From contig CM119271.1 in assembly GCA_051294375.1 (NCBI GenBank), positions 9,166,120-9,230,119 on the forward strand: 64,000 nt of DNA, given 5' to 3'. The stretch comes from Paraspadella gotoi. Its lineage: Eukaryota > Chaetognatha. Below are positions 23,304 through 35,567 of the stretch, in pieces. Position 1 is the stretch's first letter; each line of letters starts with the position of its first letter. The notes beneath the pieces were generated by a model. It was not told where the DNA came from. It saw only the letters and a program-made list of their open reading frames with translations, and searched no databases. Both the position numbers and the translations under genes were made by a program.

Positions 23304-25241
23304 ATGACCACCTACACCCGCCCTTGGACGCGGAACGGCGGCTTGGATGCGCGGCCTCCCGGTAGCTTTCTCACCCATTCTCATCATGGCGCTTAACAGC
23401 AAAATACCTTTGGCCACATCATCGCTGCATCTCCGCACGAACCTATTCCCGAAAGCGTCCGTCGTCGCGCTCTCGCAGCATCGTTTCCGGTCATACTCTC
23501 CGTGGCCAGTTTTCGTCGGTCCAATCGTCGCTGCGCTTATCAACAGGTAAAAGAGTTTTCCGTTTTATCAGTGCCCTAAACGGTTTACCCCTTCGAATGC
23601 GAAATGGACGTTTAACATTGTCAAAATAATCCCCAGGAATGTTCGCCGAGACAAATTTTAAATAGTTAGCAGGCCCCTCGAATGTATATCCTGCGTGGCC
23701 GCCGCTTTCCTCCAGTTTCTACGCCACTTTCACTTCTCTACTGCGAATCGGTTTAGGTAACGATACCGGTGACGATAAACCTAAAAAAAAAATTTAGTAT
23801 AAAACTAATTTCGTTGCCTCGATAACTCAATAGGCGTCCGCTTATGGCGCCAGGTTGGACGACGGGCCGTCACCGTCGGTCATATCAATACTCTCGTCCG
23901 CGACGTTCCTTGGGCTTATGGCCTTGTGTCTGAGCGGCAACGGCGTCGGCGGATTCGTCGTTCGCCGATGATCAACTACTTCATCGAAGAGTTCGGACTC
24001 CACGCGCGCCTTCCCTTCTCACGGAGGAGTCGCGCTTTAAAACTCGTCCTTGCGGCGCTTGTGCCCGCCGAATCGCCCGATAATTACGACGCCCCCCCCC
24101 ACGCGACGCTCGAAAATCGTTAATCAGATGGCGCTATCGAAAACCGAAACTGATCTCCAATAGCCCATCACCCGATTCCCATCAATGGACAGCAAAAGCT
24201 AAAAATGTGCAAAGACAATGCTGCGTCCAGCCGGACTATCTGCAATGGACGGCAGTGGACTTAATTTAGAATTGATATTTTTAATCGGTCTTCCTGGCTT
24301 TACATTTCTGGTAACGCAGTTCACGAGGAAATAATACTTTGGTCAACTTTGTTTGCTCCTTTCAAGATTATTTAGAAATAATGTATACTGATCACTACGT
24401 CTTTAAACGCAGCTTCTCCCATCGGTATGCCGTGCGTATGGTCGGGCGCCATTTTTCTACCTTCCCTCATGTTGGAGAAAGAACTTTACATCGCCAAGAA
24501 TCGGCATTCATATTATCAAGCAATGGTTATCAGCTGCTCGTTGGTTTGTTTGTATTTTTATTCACTCTAATTATTTTTTTAATTATTGATATTGATTAAT
24601 ACATATTATTAACTATATATTAATACATATATTCTTCCTCATCCCTCAGCGTTCTCGTGGTGGGCTCCATCCTGATTTGTCCCGTGGCCTCGCACGCCGA
24701 CCGTCACTTCGTCTTTGTGATCGTGATTCTGTTTCGTCTGCTTTCGATTTCCTGCCCCTTATTCTTCGATCCTACTCGGCATTCTTCATATACGGAGTGT
24801 TCAGAGGGTCAACGATTGGCGCGTGAGTATTTTGGAGTGTTAGTGAAACTCGTGTGATTATTTGATGATAGATCCTTATTGAATGATTACCCCTTATATG
24901 GCTTTGGTCTAAGTAACCCGGCTATAAAGAATGATCACTGATCTAATGCAGCTAAAGGTGGTCTTCAACAAAAGCCCAATTGCTTTTATGCTTAATCCAG
25001 TTACGTGATGCTCGGACCTGGTCTGGCTGGACCCTGATGGGTCGAGAGAGGATCCGCGATCTCATTGGCTTGCTCCATTTCGTCCTCGGCGTCGGCGCCA
25101 TCCAGTTTCCGCTGGGCTCCGCCCAATTCGTCGCGTCGCCGGCCTCCTACGCACGCCGCCTTTTTTCTACGACGCGGCAGCTGCAGGGAATGGCCTGTCT
25201 GCTGCTCACGGCTGAGCTTGGCTTTTAACTCTTCGTAAGAA
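23304..25241 (+). pseudogene. MCT-type transporter, reversed copy
   Basis: Plus-strand mirror of the gene at 33698-35567. The start reads ATGACCACCTAC at 23304. Exon 1 is shifted by indels before a clean VGPIVAALIN. Exon 3 holds CLSGNGVGG and INYFIEEFGLH. Later exons near 24410-24540, 24650-24820 and 25000-25241 are present. More indels than in the other copy, so not a functional second gene. Confidence 0.8.
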
Positions 25242-26365
25242 TTGAGGGTAGGACTAAGTATGGAATATTTACTGATTTATAAATCATAACCGTTCCACTG
25301 CTGTAAAGCCTTAGTTACGTTTCAATTAAAAAATTAAAACTAATTATTAAATGTCGATTCGAATCTTAAAACGATTTTTTCATGTCAAGACAAATTAAAA
25401 TTTAATTATGGCAATTGATTTGAAATAAAGACGAAGTCTTTTACAGCAACGATTAATTTTTATTTTTAAACAGACGTTTCGGCTTTAATGCAAGCCTTCA
25501 TCAGCGCTTGGACAATTTCACATTTTGGATTCAAATAACCTGTGAGAGAGAGAAAGAAGAGAGAGAGAGAGGGGGAAGGAAAGTAGTCAACAAAGATGCT
25601 TGAGACAGGACAGTGGTGAAATGTGAGGACAGGTTAAGTTGGGAGAAAGGGTCAACAAAAAGGGGATGCTTGATGACGAGGGGCAGCTCAATTTGAGCTT
25701 TTTCTTATTCTTATTTTTCACTAACTCTTTCACTTACCTATCCCTCAATATCTTCACTTTCCATTTCATCTAAATTTTATTTCTTTAATTTAATTTAATA
25801 TAATTTAAATCTGTTTAGTTTTATCTTTAAGTCTGTTTACATATTTATTTTACTATTTTGTAATTAACTAATGTATTGTTCACCAAATGTTAACCTCTGC
25901 TTCTCTGTCTCTCTCTCTCTCACTCACAAATTTAATTTCATTTCCCTCACCTTCTCTTTCTCTCCCAACTTAAACTGTCCTCACATTTCACCACTGTCCT
26001 GTCTCACATCTTTGTTCAACTTTCCTTTTCTCTCTCTTGTCAGTAAAAAGACTTCGTCTTTATTTCAAACTCAATCTAAAAACACTACGAAAAAGAAAGG
26101 AATTTTAGAAATTATTGGAATTCAAAGGAAAAGAAAAGTCTGAGATTTATGTTCGTGCTGCGGAACTTAAAAATGTTTCAATTATGGCATTATTTTTTTA
26201 CTTATAAATATTTTAATTTTACGAATATTGCGTTTTTATTTTTGTTTGAAAAAATAAAAATAAAATAGTGTATGAATCCTAAAAATGAACCATCCGGGTT
26301 TAATTTTATATTTTATTTTGAGACAGTCATAAACAGATGGTAAACAATTACAAGCTGTCATAATA
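25242..26365 (-). repeat. Reversed locus tail
   Basis: Mirror of about 32590-33690, including GA/CT-rich stretches, a hammerhead-like motif at 25471-25510 and AT-rich sequence. No coding potential is seen. Confidence 0.75.
25471..25510 (-). ncRNA. Hammerhead-ribozyme-like motif, reversed copy
   Basis: On the minus strand the order is AAGCG, CTGATGA, a GGCTT/AAGCC hairpin, GAAA, CGTC, TGTTT. CTGATGA and GAAA around a hairpin are the conserved core of hammerhead ribozymes, and ACGTC after GAAA gives the cleavage-site triplet GTC. One extra A sits between CTGATGA and the hairpin. Function is inference. Confidence 0.4.
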
Positions 26366-26836
26366 TTAATATGAAATTGGTACAACCAATATAAAAATTA
26401 TCCATTCATTAATAATAGCTATCTTGCCCTGACTTTGGACAGGCTTGGTGGTTTAAGGCCTCCATCACTCTTACAAGATAATGACATAGCAGTCCCTGCA
26501 AGCTTTCAATCAAGACTCTCTCACAAGTCTCGTTTATTCACTCCCAGAGTGCCTGGCTTCCCTATCAATGAAGTGGTATAATATTTCAAATGTTTCAATT
26601 GTATGAAAAGACCAACTCCCTTAAAGTATTAGATCGGGGAATACTTATTGTACTCCGCACTAGCATCAAAATACAACGACTGATTTTTGAAATTGGTACA
26701 ACCAATTAAAAATTATCATTCATTTTAATAAATAAGCTATCTTGCCCTGACTTTGGACAGGCTTTGGTGTTTAAGGCCTCCATCACTCTTACAGATAATG
26801 ACATAGCAGGTCCCTGCAAGCTTTCAATCAGACTCT
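26366..26836. mobile_element. Insertion with two 150-bp direct repeats
   Basis: Two near-identical blocks, about 26372-26521 and 26688-26836, each start GAAATTGGTACAACCAAT and end near AATCAAGACTC or AATCAGACTC. About 165 unique bases separate them. The equivalent places in the other copies (near 9175-9190 and 32590) lack the insertion, so it is polymorphic between copies. The size and direct-repeat layout resemble a miniature terminal-repeat element, but the ends are not TG...CA and no coding sequence is present. A related first 70 bases occur at 59052. Confidence 0.6.
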
Positions 26837-27114
26837 AAATATGAAAAGATATGAAGTACATAAGAAACAAATGGCAATTTTTTAATATAAACAGTTCTGA
26901 AAATATAGCGCCCCTTTATTAAGCGGTTTCGCGCTAGTGATTCGGAAGCGTTGATTGGAGCGTATTGTATCGTCTTAAAATGATGGACCCCATCCTCGAT
27001 TTTGTTCTGTAAAGAGTCAGAACAATTGGTCTCATACATGATGGCGGTGAACTCCTCCAGATCGAGCATCCCGTTTCACGATGAGTCAGCCTCGCGGATC
27101 ATGTCGTTCAACTC

Positions 27115-27139
27115 NNNNNNNNNNNNNNNNNNNNNNNNN
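27115..27139. other. Assembly gap, 25 N, with duplicated flanks
   Basis: Sequence before the gap ends ATCATGTCGTTCAACTC and the same words recur after it at about 27260-27276. Two overlapping contig ends were therefore placed end to end without merging. Confidence 0.92.
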
Positions 27140-28794
27140 TAAAATCGATGGAACCCCATCTCGATTTTGTCGAAAGAGTCAGAACAAGTTGTCTTCAACA
27201 TGATGGCGGTGAACTCCTCCAGATCGAGCATCCCGTTTCCCGATGAGTCCGCCTCTCGGATCATGTCGTTCAACTCGGCGTCACTGAAAGAGGGCCGGCT
27301 TCTCGAGAGGCACGTTCGAAGCGCTTCCAGTCCAATGCGGCCTGAGCCGTCGACGTCGAAGAGGGGCGAAACCTTGAAGAAATCTCGTCCAAGACGTCGC
27401 GGTCGTCGCCTGGTGAAAGGATGGTGGGAGAAAGTTGACAGAGTCAGGCCTTCAGCTTTTACAATAAAAATCTTTTTTGACTGGACAGACTGATCAATAT
27501 TTTGGATATTGCAATACTTGCTGTCATAATTAATTACACGTAACCTTGCGAATCGATGATGATATCGAGAAATTCATTGAAGTCGACGCCTGATGAAATA
27601 AAGGAATATTAATCAATGGGCAATATGTGAAACGTATTTGTTTAAGTTCCTCAAAAGTAAGCAACTAAGTTTCGGTCCAAACATTCGCTTATGAACCTGC
27701 ATTCAGATGTGCGCTAAAGTTAAAGATTCTCGCTTTTTAGTCGGATCCCGACTCTATAATTCACTTTTGTGGGTCCGTCGGTCCGCCCCTCATCGAATTA
27801 TGCAAAAAAAATAATGTCTGTCCGTCCGTCCTACCTGAGCAAAAAAACTCCAATTACTCGTGATTTGATGTATGTAAGTATGTATGTTATGTTGGTAGAA
27901 AAAGTGTGTGATTAAGGCTGGAAATAAAGTTTCGTCTTGAAGTGGAAATGAGTTAAAATGGAAAAAACATAAGTCAGTCAAATTGAAAAAATTATGCGCA
28001 GTTGAAAAAAATGATGCAAGTTGTAAAAATTATGCCTGTTAAAAAATGTTGCAAGATGAAAAAAAATAAAAGTTGAAAAAATAATAATAGTGTAAAAAAA
28101 TTATTTGTTTGTACATAGTAACAGTTCAGTTAATCCCTTGCAAGCGATTTACATGTATATGCGCAATGCGCAAGCCATTGATTTGGTATGGTACGATCTG
28201 TTATGATCACAAATGATTAAAAATTATCATCATTTTCATCTGATTAGCTGATTAGCCGCTTAATTATCGTAGGCAGATCCGACATCGTTTGCTCAAACTT
28301 GTTCTTTTTATAAAGACAATGTTCGCCAGAGTTTCAGCTAATTTTAACTCTTCTTCTCTATTACGTGCACGCATGCCCGCACGCATTCGACCAATCGATT
28401 TTTTGGCCTCATATAAAATTCCGAAAGACAATCCCACGCAGACGCGCAGCCACGCGACGCAGGGAACTCCATTCTTGGTGCGCAGCGAATTCGCGCTATG
28501 CTCTGACACGAAGATTTCGGGCGACAACAACAAAAAAAAAATCGATAAGAAAGCTAAATAAGGAACGAAAGGGGCCGAACCGCAGAAAACCAGGAATCGT
28601 GTCGGCCGTCTCTTTTTTGTTCAGAATCGAAAGCAGGTTCTATATTAACCGTAAATCCCTTGAGCAAATTCAGTTTGGAAGACCAAAAGAAATAGAAGAA
28701 ACTCTGAAAACGGTGAACTCGGGGGCGAATTTTAAATGTGAACTTCGAAAGCCTGAAAACCTTTTTTTTTCTTTTTATCAGAACTCAGAAGACC

Positions 28795-30310
28795 ATGGCG
28801 ACGGCGACAGTCTCTCTATCAACCTCGTCGTTGCGTTGTTTGTGGATTTTCTTTGTCTTAGCGGATGACAACAATTCTCTTCAATCTGATTATAGAATTT
28901 CGAGATCCGACGAGTGACTCTTTCATTGTCTCTGATTCGCGATCGAAGGTCGCAGCTCCGGACGATCCCTTCAGGCGAATCTCGACGCGACGTCCTCTGC
29001 AATCTGAAACGTCGCCGCCTTCGCTTCCAACACCTCGTAGATACCGACGAACCCTTTGCCTCCCTGTCTGACTTCCACGGCGTCCTCCCACCCCGTCCCA
29101 TCCTTCCCCGACGAGCGCCGGTTTCGTTCGTGCGGCGTCGTTTCCAGCTCCGGCGCGCTTCTCGGGCGGCGTCTCGGCTCCAAAATCGACGCCCCCGACG
29201 CCGTTTTTCGGTTTAACCAGCCCCCACCGACGGATTTGAGTCGGACGTCGGCGCCAAGACGACGGTTCGTCTCGTCAACAGCAAATGCGTCGAGTGGGCC
29301 GTGTCAATTCTTGGAGGATCGACTCTTTCGTAGACGAGACGAAGCGATGGTCGTTTGGGATCCCGGGGCGAGGGATTTGAACTACACCAAGTGGTGGGGG
29401 AAACCCGAATACAAGTTCTTCCACAATTTTGTCGAGTTCAGGTCTGAAGATCAAAGTTTTCTCTCTTTTCGAATTCAAAAAAGAAGTAATGTTCAAAGTC
29501 GCGAAATGCGTTCGATTAAAAAAAAAAGCGTGGTCAAATTCAATTTTAAAATTATGAATCATGAATCATGACATGATCGGACTTTCCCCCTCCCCATTCC
29601 ATTCATAGTCATTCAATATTCATTATTTAGTTATTTACGTAAAGACTTTTTTTGTATGTAAACATAAAGTTCAACAAAAAATCCTTTCAGTGAACAATTC
29701 TTTTGGTTTTATTGCTTTGTATGCAAAAATACTACTATCACTATAATATTAGTGATTGTACGTATTATATTTACTTATATAATTAAAAGGAGGAAAGTAC
29801 TCTGAAGTCCGCGTTTTAATCGCGAAACCCGAATGATATGGGGTCTGCACGGACGTGGTGGCCAAACTTACTTCGGCGAATCAGGTTCGATCGAAAGACT
29901 TTCCCCAACATCGGGTAAGTATTTACTTACTAAGTAAAAGAAGCAAAAAGGATTCAAAGCTAAGAATGATTTAGTGATCGAGAAATAAACATTCCGCCTT
30001 CGAAGGTTTCTTCTGGATCATATGCTTGCGATGGAAAATGTGCGATCAAATCGTCAGTGTACGAATACATCGCGTCTCGTCCGGACAAACGCAACCTCCG
30101 GTCGTACGGGACAGCTCTCTGGGGCAGGGACCACTCTCTTCAACGGGGCACGCCTTGTCACTATTGGGAACCGGAAGAGTGCGATTGGGTTGAAGACCGC
30201 GCAGTCGGAGCAAAGAGTTTTTGGGGAGGATGCTTGCATGTCGGAGACACAGGGCTGGATGGCGATTCTGGAATTCTGATTCTCGATGGATTTCGATCTC
30301 TTGTTGTTGA
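28795..30310 (+). pseudogene. ST6GAL-type sialyltransferase, reversed copy
   Basis: Plus-strand mirror of the nested gene. ATG at 28795, exon 1 to about 29442, exon 2 about 29790-29915, exon 3 about 30006-30310. Motif L begins cleanly (SCGVVSSSGALLG, IDAPDAVFRFN) and then shifts frame at the run of C after FNQ. MVVWDPGARDLNYTKWWGKP follows in the next frame. Its first 780 bases match the copy at 13980-14758 almost exactly. Confidence 0.8.
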
Positions 30311-30385
30311 ATATTGATTATTTGAAAAATTATAAAAAAAAATTGTTTTTGTTTTTCTTTTATTCTTTATTTTCACCAACAGTCA

Positions 30386-30425
<40 letters not shown>

Positions 30426-32444
30426 CTCGTCTCTCTCTCTCTCTTCTCTTCCTCATCTCGTTCTCTCTCTCCTCTCCGCTCTCACCATTGGACGCGACGG
30501 ACATTTTCGTTTATCATCGCCCAAACTTCCTCGCGCGTCAACCGAAAGCCCAAGCGCTCGCATCGCCCCTGTAGAGACCTCAGCGGGCCGATGACGCCTT
30601 TGTTCCAAAGTCGAAGGCCTTCAGAGGGGTGACGGGCGGGGGGCGTTAGATTGGGGTATGGAGAAAGAGAGGATTGCGGAAAAAGAGATTTGGGCACGAA
30701 CAAGTTTTGATCCATTATTATCATCTGGAGCCAAAACTGATGACGGCAAAACTACGATCGAGATAAAGTCATCCTATTTTGAAAGGTCGAAGTAGCGAGC
30801 GACGTTTTTTTGGTTAATGAATTTGCAGATTAATTAAAACTTGCTTAAAATTGCCCTAAGAGTTTTAAATATGATATGACGATTTACACAGAAAACCACC
30901 CTTGTGGACGCAACCACACCCTTTTCTTTTTTTTTATAGGTAAATTACTTTCTAAAATTCAGCTGTTAATAAAAGCGATAAATCACGATTCTTCTATCTT
31001 TTTTTTTTTTCGCAGGAAGCCGTTTATTTTGCCGGTGACATCGCGGCCTCGATCGATATTTTTGTCAATCATCCATCATCCATTCGCAGTTCAACTCATC
31101 AAAATAAACTGAAACAACAGTAAAAACAATAATAAGGGAGAGAGCAAACGAACTTTTTTTTTCTTCCAAGTCCTTGATTAGATCACCTTTTACAATAACA
31201 CTTGACATCTTTGCGATTTATTTCATTAAAAAACAAAATTTATTGGAGATTGAGAGAAAAATACAGACCAAGGACGAACTCTTCAACGTGCGTCGAGCTT
31301 AATTTTTTTCGTTCCTTCTGAAACCACTCGAAAGCACAAAAATTTTAATGACGAATGTAATTTCAAAGATACAGAAAATAACACCATTCTCAAAAATTAA
31401 ATGATTAATTTATTCACTATTTCTAGTAATCGTTACGTTTTGGTTACGATTTTTCACCACGAAAATTTTTAAATCGAGTGCATCGGGAGTCAAACATTTT
31501 AAAGGACCTATGAAATTAAACCAAATGTCAAAGATTGAGGGATAATTTTTACAAAACTACGCACAAAATCGTTAAAAATATTGAAATAACTTGTGAAAAA
31601 AATAAAAAACAAGTGTAATTATTGTTGACAAGAAAAGTGGTTTGAAAGTGTTCGATCCAAATGGCTTTTTTTTTTTAACAAAAAAGGAATACTCCCCCCC
31701 AAAAAAAACTACTTTAAAACCCATCGCAAACCACGCCCACCTCGGCCTCTCCCCCTTTGCCTCCCACCGTCCCACCTTGACACGTCCCTCAGATCCCTGA
31801 TCTCCTGCGGCGTTCAGACTCTTCAAACACTCTTCCCCGACAACTTCTTGCGCCCAGAACATTTCCCGCTCGTCCTCCGAGTCGTCGGGTCTCAAATCTC
31901 CAGCAGCGTCTCGCCGATTTCCGGTTCAGGGGCGGAACGATGATCCGGCGCCGGGCATCGAGTCCAACAGCAGCCCTCCAGTCGGACGTCGGATCTTCAC
32001 CGCGCTTTCTTCTTCTTGGCCGTCGTCCGAGGCCATTGTCTGTTGGTTGTTGTATGGAGGCGGAGTGGATAGGGGCGTAGTTTAGAGACGGGAGATCAAT
32101 GCAGAAAACTATGTGCGTGTGTTGTTGTTGTTGTTATTTATTGTTATTCTGTCGGTGAAAGTTAAGTGTTTTTTTTTCCGAACTCCTTTTTTTTTCAAAA
32201 GGTTCAACGAACCTCTCTGAATTATTTTTCTCACGAATGATCACTTTCGAACCAAAAAAAAAAATCTGAAAAGAAGAAAATTTTAAATTATACCGAGGCA
32301 GACGCAAGAATGTTGGTATGATCATTGTACGTTTTAAAAACAAGACATACTAGGTGGAGAGACAGAGAAAGAATTGAGCGAAAATTAAAACTAATTTTTT
32401 AATTAATCGTAAATTTAGTTCGCAATATAATGAACTGAACGTCG

Positions 32445-33447
32445 AAGAGAATACAATACGCTCCATCAACGCTTCGAATCACTGGCGAACACCCGCTTTA
32501 ATAAAGCGGGCCGCTATATTTCCAGAACTGTTTATATTAAAAACTTGCCATTTGTTTCAATGTACTTCATATCTGTTTCATATTTATTATATATTAATAT
32601 TATGACAAGCTTGTAATTTTGTTTACCATCTGTTTATGACTGTCTCAAAATAAAATATAAAAATTAAACCCGGATGGTTCATTTTTAGGATTGACACTTA
32701 TTTTATTTTTTATTTTTTAAACAAAATAAAAACGCATTATACGTAAATATAAAATATTTATAAAGAAAAAAAATAATGCCATAATTGAAACATTTTAAGT
32801 TCCGCAGCACTGAACATAAATCTCAGACTTTTCTTTTCCTTTGAATTCCATAATTTCTAAAATCCTTTCTTTTTCGTAGTGTTTTAGATTGAGTTTGAAA
32901 TAAAGACGAAGTCTTTTACTGCAAGAGAGAGAAAAGGAAAGTTGACGACAAAGATGTGAGACAGGACAGTGGTGAAATGTGAGGACAGTTTAAGTTGGGA
33001 GAGAAAGAGAAGGTGAGGGAAATAAAATTAAATTTGTGAGTGAGAGAGAGAGAGACAGAGAAGCAGAGGTTAACATTTTGTGAGACAATACATTAGTTAA
33101 TGTACAAAAATAGTAAAATAAATATGTAAACAGACTTAAAGATAAACTAAACAGATTAAAATAAATTAGATTAAATTAAATTAAAGAAATGAAATTTAGA
33201 TGAAATGAAAAGTGAAGATATTGAGGGATAGGTAAGTGAAAAATAAGAATAAGAAAAAGCTCAAATTGAGCTGCCCCTCGTCATCAGCATCCCCTTTTTG
33301 TTGACCCTTTCTCCCAACTTAACCTGTCCTCACATTTCACCACTGTCCTGTCTCACATCTTTGTTGACTACTTTCCTTCCCTCTCTCTCTCTCTTTCTCT
33401 CTCTCTAAGGTTATTTGGAAATCCAAAAATGTGAAATTGTCAAAGCG
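32445..33447 (+). repeat. Forward locus tail, start of final copy
   Basis: Matches about 9036-9955 at more than casual level, then continues into unique sequence toward the MCT gene. This overlap is where the true locus probably joins: copy 1 up to about 9035 followed by this block. Confidence 0.75.
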
Positions 33448-33480
33448 CTGATGAAGGCTTGCATTAAAGCCGAAACGTCT
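33448..33480 (+). ncRNA. Hammerhead-ribozyme-like motif
   Basis: CTGATGA at 33448-33454, hairpin GGCTT (33456-33460) with AAGCC (33467-33471), GAAA at 33472-33475, then CGTC. Upstream AAGCG can pair weakly with downstream TGTT as a short stem I using G-U pairs. In retroelement-derived minimal hammerheads stem III is very short and can form between two copies through the palindrome ACGT, which is present here. An unpaired extra A at 33455 departs from the consensus. Confidence 0.42.
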
Positions 33481-33697
33481 GTTAAAAAAAAAATTAATCG
33501 TTGCTGTAAAAGACTTCGTCTTTATTTCAAACTCAATTCCATAATTAAATTTTAATTTTCTTGACATGAAATACCGTTTAGATTCGACAATGACAATTTA
33601 ATAATTAGTTTTAATTTTTTAAAAACGTAACTAAGGCTTTAGAGCATTGGAACGTTCATGATTCATAAATCATAAATATTCCATACTTAGCCTACCC

Positions 33698-35567
33698 TCA
33701 ATTCTTACGAGAGTTCAAAGCCAAGCTCAGCGTGAGCAGCAGGCAGGCCATTCCCTGACTGCCGCGTCGTAGAAAAAGGCGGCGTCGTAGGAGCCGGCAC
33801 GGTCGACGAATTGGGCGGAGCCCAGCGGAACTACATGATGGCGCCGACGCCGGGACGAAATGGAGCAAGCCAATGAGATCCGGGATCCTGTCTCGACCCA
33901 TCAAGGTCCACCAAGACCAGGGTCCGCAGCATCACGTAACTGGGATTAAGCAAAAGCAATTGGGCTTGTTGTTGAAGACCACCTTTACTGCCATTTGATC
34001 AGTGATCATTCTTTATAGCCGGTTACTTAGACCATATAAGGGGTATCATTCAATAAGGACTATCATTCAATAATCACACGAGGTCATTCACTAACACTCC
34101 AAAATACTCACGCGCCATCGTTGACTCCTCTGAACACTCCGTATATGAAGAATGCCGAGTAGGATCGAAGAAAAGGGGCGAGGAAATCGAAAGCAGACGA
34201 AAACAGAATCACGATCACAAAGACGAAGTGACGGCGGCGTGCGACCACGGGACAATTCAGGATGGAGCCCACCACGAGAAACGCTGAGGGATGAGGAAGA
34301 ATATATGTATTAATATATATTAATATATGTATTAATCATATCAATAATTTAAAAAAATAAATAGAGTGAATAAAATACACAACAAACCAACGAAGCAGCT
34401 GATAAACATTGCTGATAATATGAATGCCGATTCTTGCGATGTAAAGTTCTTCTCCAACATGAGGGAAGGTATAAAAACTGGCGCCCACCATACGCACGGC
34501 ATACCGATGGCAGAAGCTGCGGTTAAAGACGGTGATCAGTTATACATTATTTTCTAAAATATCTTGAAAGACAAACAAAGTTGACCAAAGTTTATTTCCT
34601 CGTGAACAGTTACCAGAAATGTAAAGCAGGAAGACCGGATTAAAAAACAATTCTAAATTAAGTCCACTCCGTCCATTGCAGATAGTCGGCTGGACGCAGC
34701 ATTGTCTTTGCACATTTTTAGCTTTTGCTGTCCCATTGATGGAATCGGGTGATGCTATGGAGTCAGTTTCGGTTTTCGATAGCGCCATCTGATTACGATT
34801 TTCGAGCGTCGCGGCGTCGTAATTATCGGCGATTGGGCGGCACAAAGCGCCGGCAAGGACGACGTTTAACGCGACTCCTCCCGTGAGAAGGAAGGCGCCG
34901 TGGAGTCCGAACTCTTCGATGAAGTAGTTGATCATCGGCGGAACGACGAATCCGCCGACGCCGTTGCCGCTCAGACACAAGGCCAAAGCCAAGGAACGTC
35001 GCGACTCGAAGTATTGATTGACGACGGTGACGGCCGTCGTCCAACTGGCGCCATAAGCGACGCCTATTGAGTTATCGAGGCAACGAAATAGTTTTATCTA
35101 AATTTTTTTTTTAGGTTATCGTCACCGGTATCGTTACCTAAACCGATTCCATAGAGAAGGAAAATGGCGTAGAAACTGGAGGAATAGGCGGCGGCCACGC
35201 AGGATATACATTCGAGGAGGCCGCTAACTATTAAAATTTGTCTCGGCGACATTCCTGGGGATTATTTTGACAATGTTGAACGTCATTTCGCATCGAGGGC
35301 GTTTAGGCACTGATAAAACGGAAACTCTCTCTTACCCTTGTTGATAAGCGCAGCGACGATTGGACCGACGAAACTGGCCACGGAGAAGTTGACCGAAACG
35401 ATGCTGGAGAGCGCGACGACGGACGCTTCGGGATAGGTTCGTCGGAGATGCACGATGATGTGGCCAAAGGATTTGTCGTTAAGCGCCATGATGAGATGGG
35501 TGAGAAAGCTACCGGAGGCCGCCATCCAAGCCGCCGTTCCGCCGTCCAAGGGCGGGTAGGTGGTCAT
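33698..35567 (-). CDS. Monocarboxylate-transporter-like MFS protein (SLC16 family)
   Basis: Six exons: 35567-35336, 35254-35138, 35063-34614, 34516-34388, 34283-34112 and 33939-33698, about 447 residues. SLC16 proteins are 12-helix plasma-membrane carriers of small monocarboxylates or related solutes. Family features seen are PPLDGGTAAW at the N-terminus, matching the DGGWGW-type signature before helix 1, VGPIVAALIN in helix 2, YGIGLG near helix 4, SGNGVGGFVVPP near helix 5, INYFIEEFGLHGAFLLTGG, and in the last exon RTLVLVDLMG followed by LIGLLHF. Phases agree across all junctions except in the last exon, which is one base too long; the break lies near 33905 and a second near 33840, probably homopolymer errors. 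The gene converges on the EF-hand gene in the inferred locus. Substrate cannot be predicted. Confidence 0.87.

Larger units (their letters stand above)
26850..32036 (-). pseudogene. Centrin-like EF-hand gene, reversed copy
   Basis: Minus-strand copy: exon 1 starts at 32036, exon 2 lies near 30630-30490, exon 3 near 27590-27545 and exon 4 near 27415-27140. The 3' part is present twice, at 26925-27114 and 27140-27290, on either side of a 25-N gap. The first of these keeps LDLEEFTAIM but then differs (YETNCSDS against LKTTCSDS), showing the uncertainty of the true C-terminus. Confidence 0.78.
16298..32444 (-). repeat. Complete reversed copy of the duplicated locus
   Basis: Read backwards, this block reproduces the uncoupling-protein region, NDUFS2 remnant, MCT gene, tail, EF-hand gene and sialyltransferase in order. 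It mirrors 32445-42330 on one side and 3897-9955 (or 11129-16289) on the other. Its left edge abuts a truncated exon; its right edge switches from GAACGTCG to AAGAGAATACAATACG, a sequence found at about 9036 in copy 1. Divergence from the other copies is mostly single-base indels, so it is likely an alternative haplotype or noisy contig placed in reverse. Confidence 0.88.

Noticed and set aside
28365-28868. 167-codon open frame, also at 14685-15188 on the other strand
   Set aside because: It lies in the sialyltransferase upstream region and merges into the real start codon. The amino acids are not conserved in copy 1 (7496-7825), where the frame breaks.
9981-32444. Extra paralogues of EF-hand, sialyltransferase, MCT and UCP genes
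   Set aside because: The copies differ mainly by indels, are bounded by scaffold gaps or abrupt junctions, and mirror each other. They are treated as duplicate assembly of one locus, not as gene families.
25430-33560. Tail blocks at 9100-9955, 25430-26366 and 32445-33360 as LTRs of a retrotransposon
   Set aside because: The sequence between them is host genes, one block is inverted, and no gag, protease, reverse transcriptase or integrase coding is seen. They are part of the triplicated locus.
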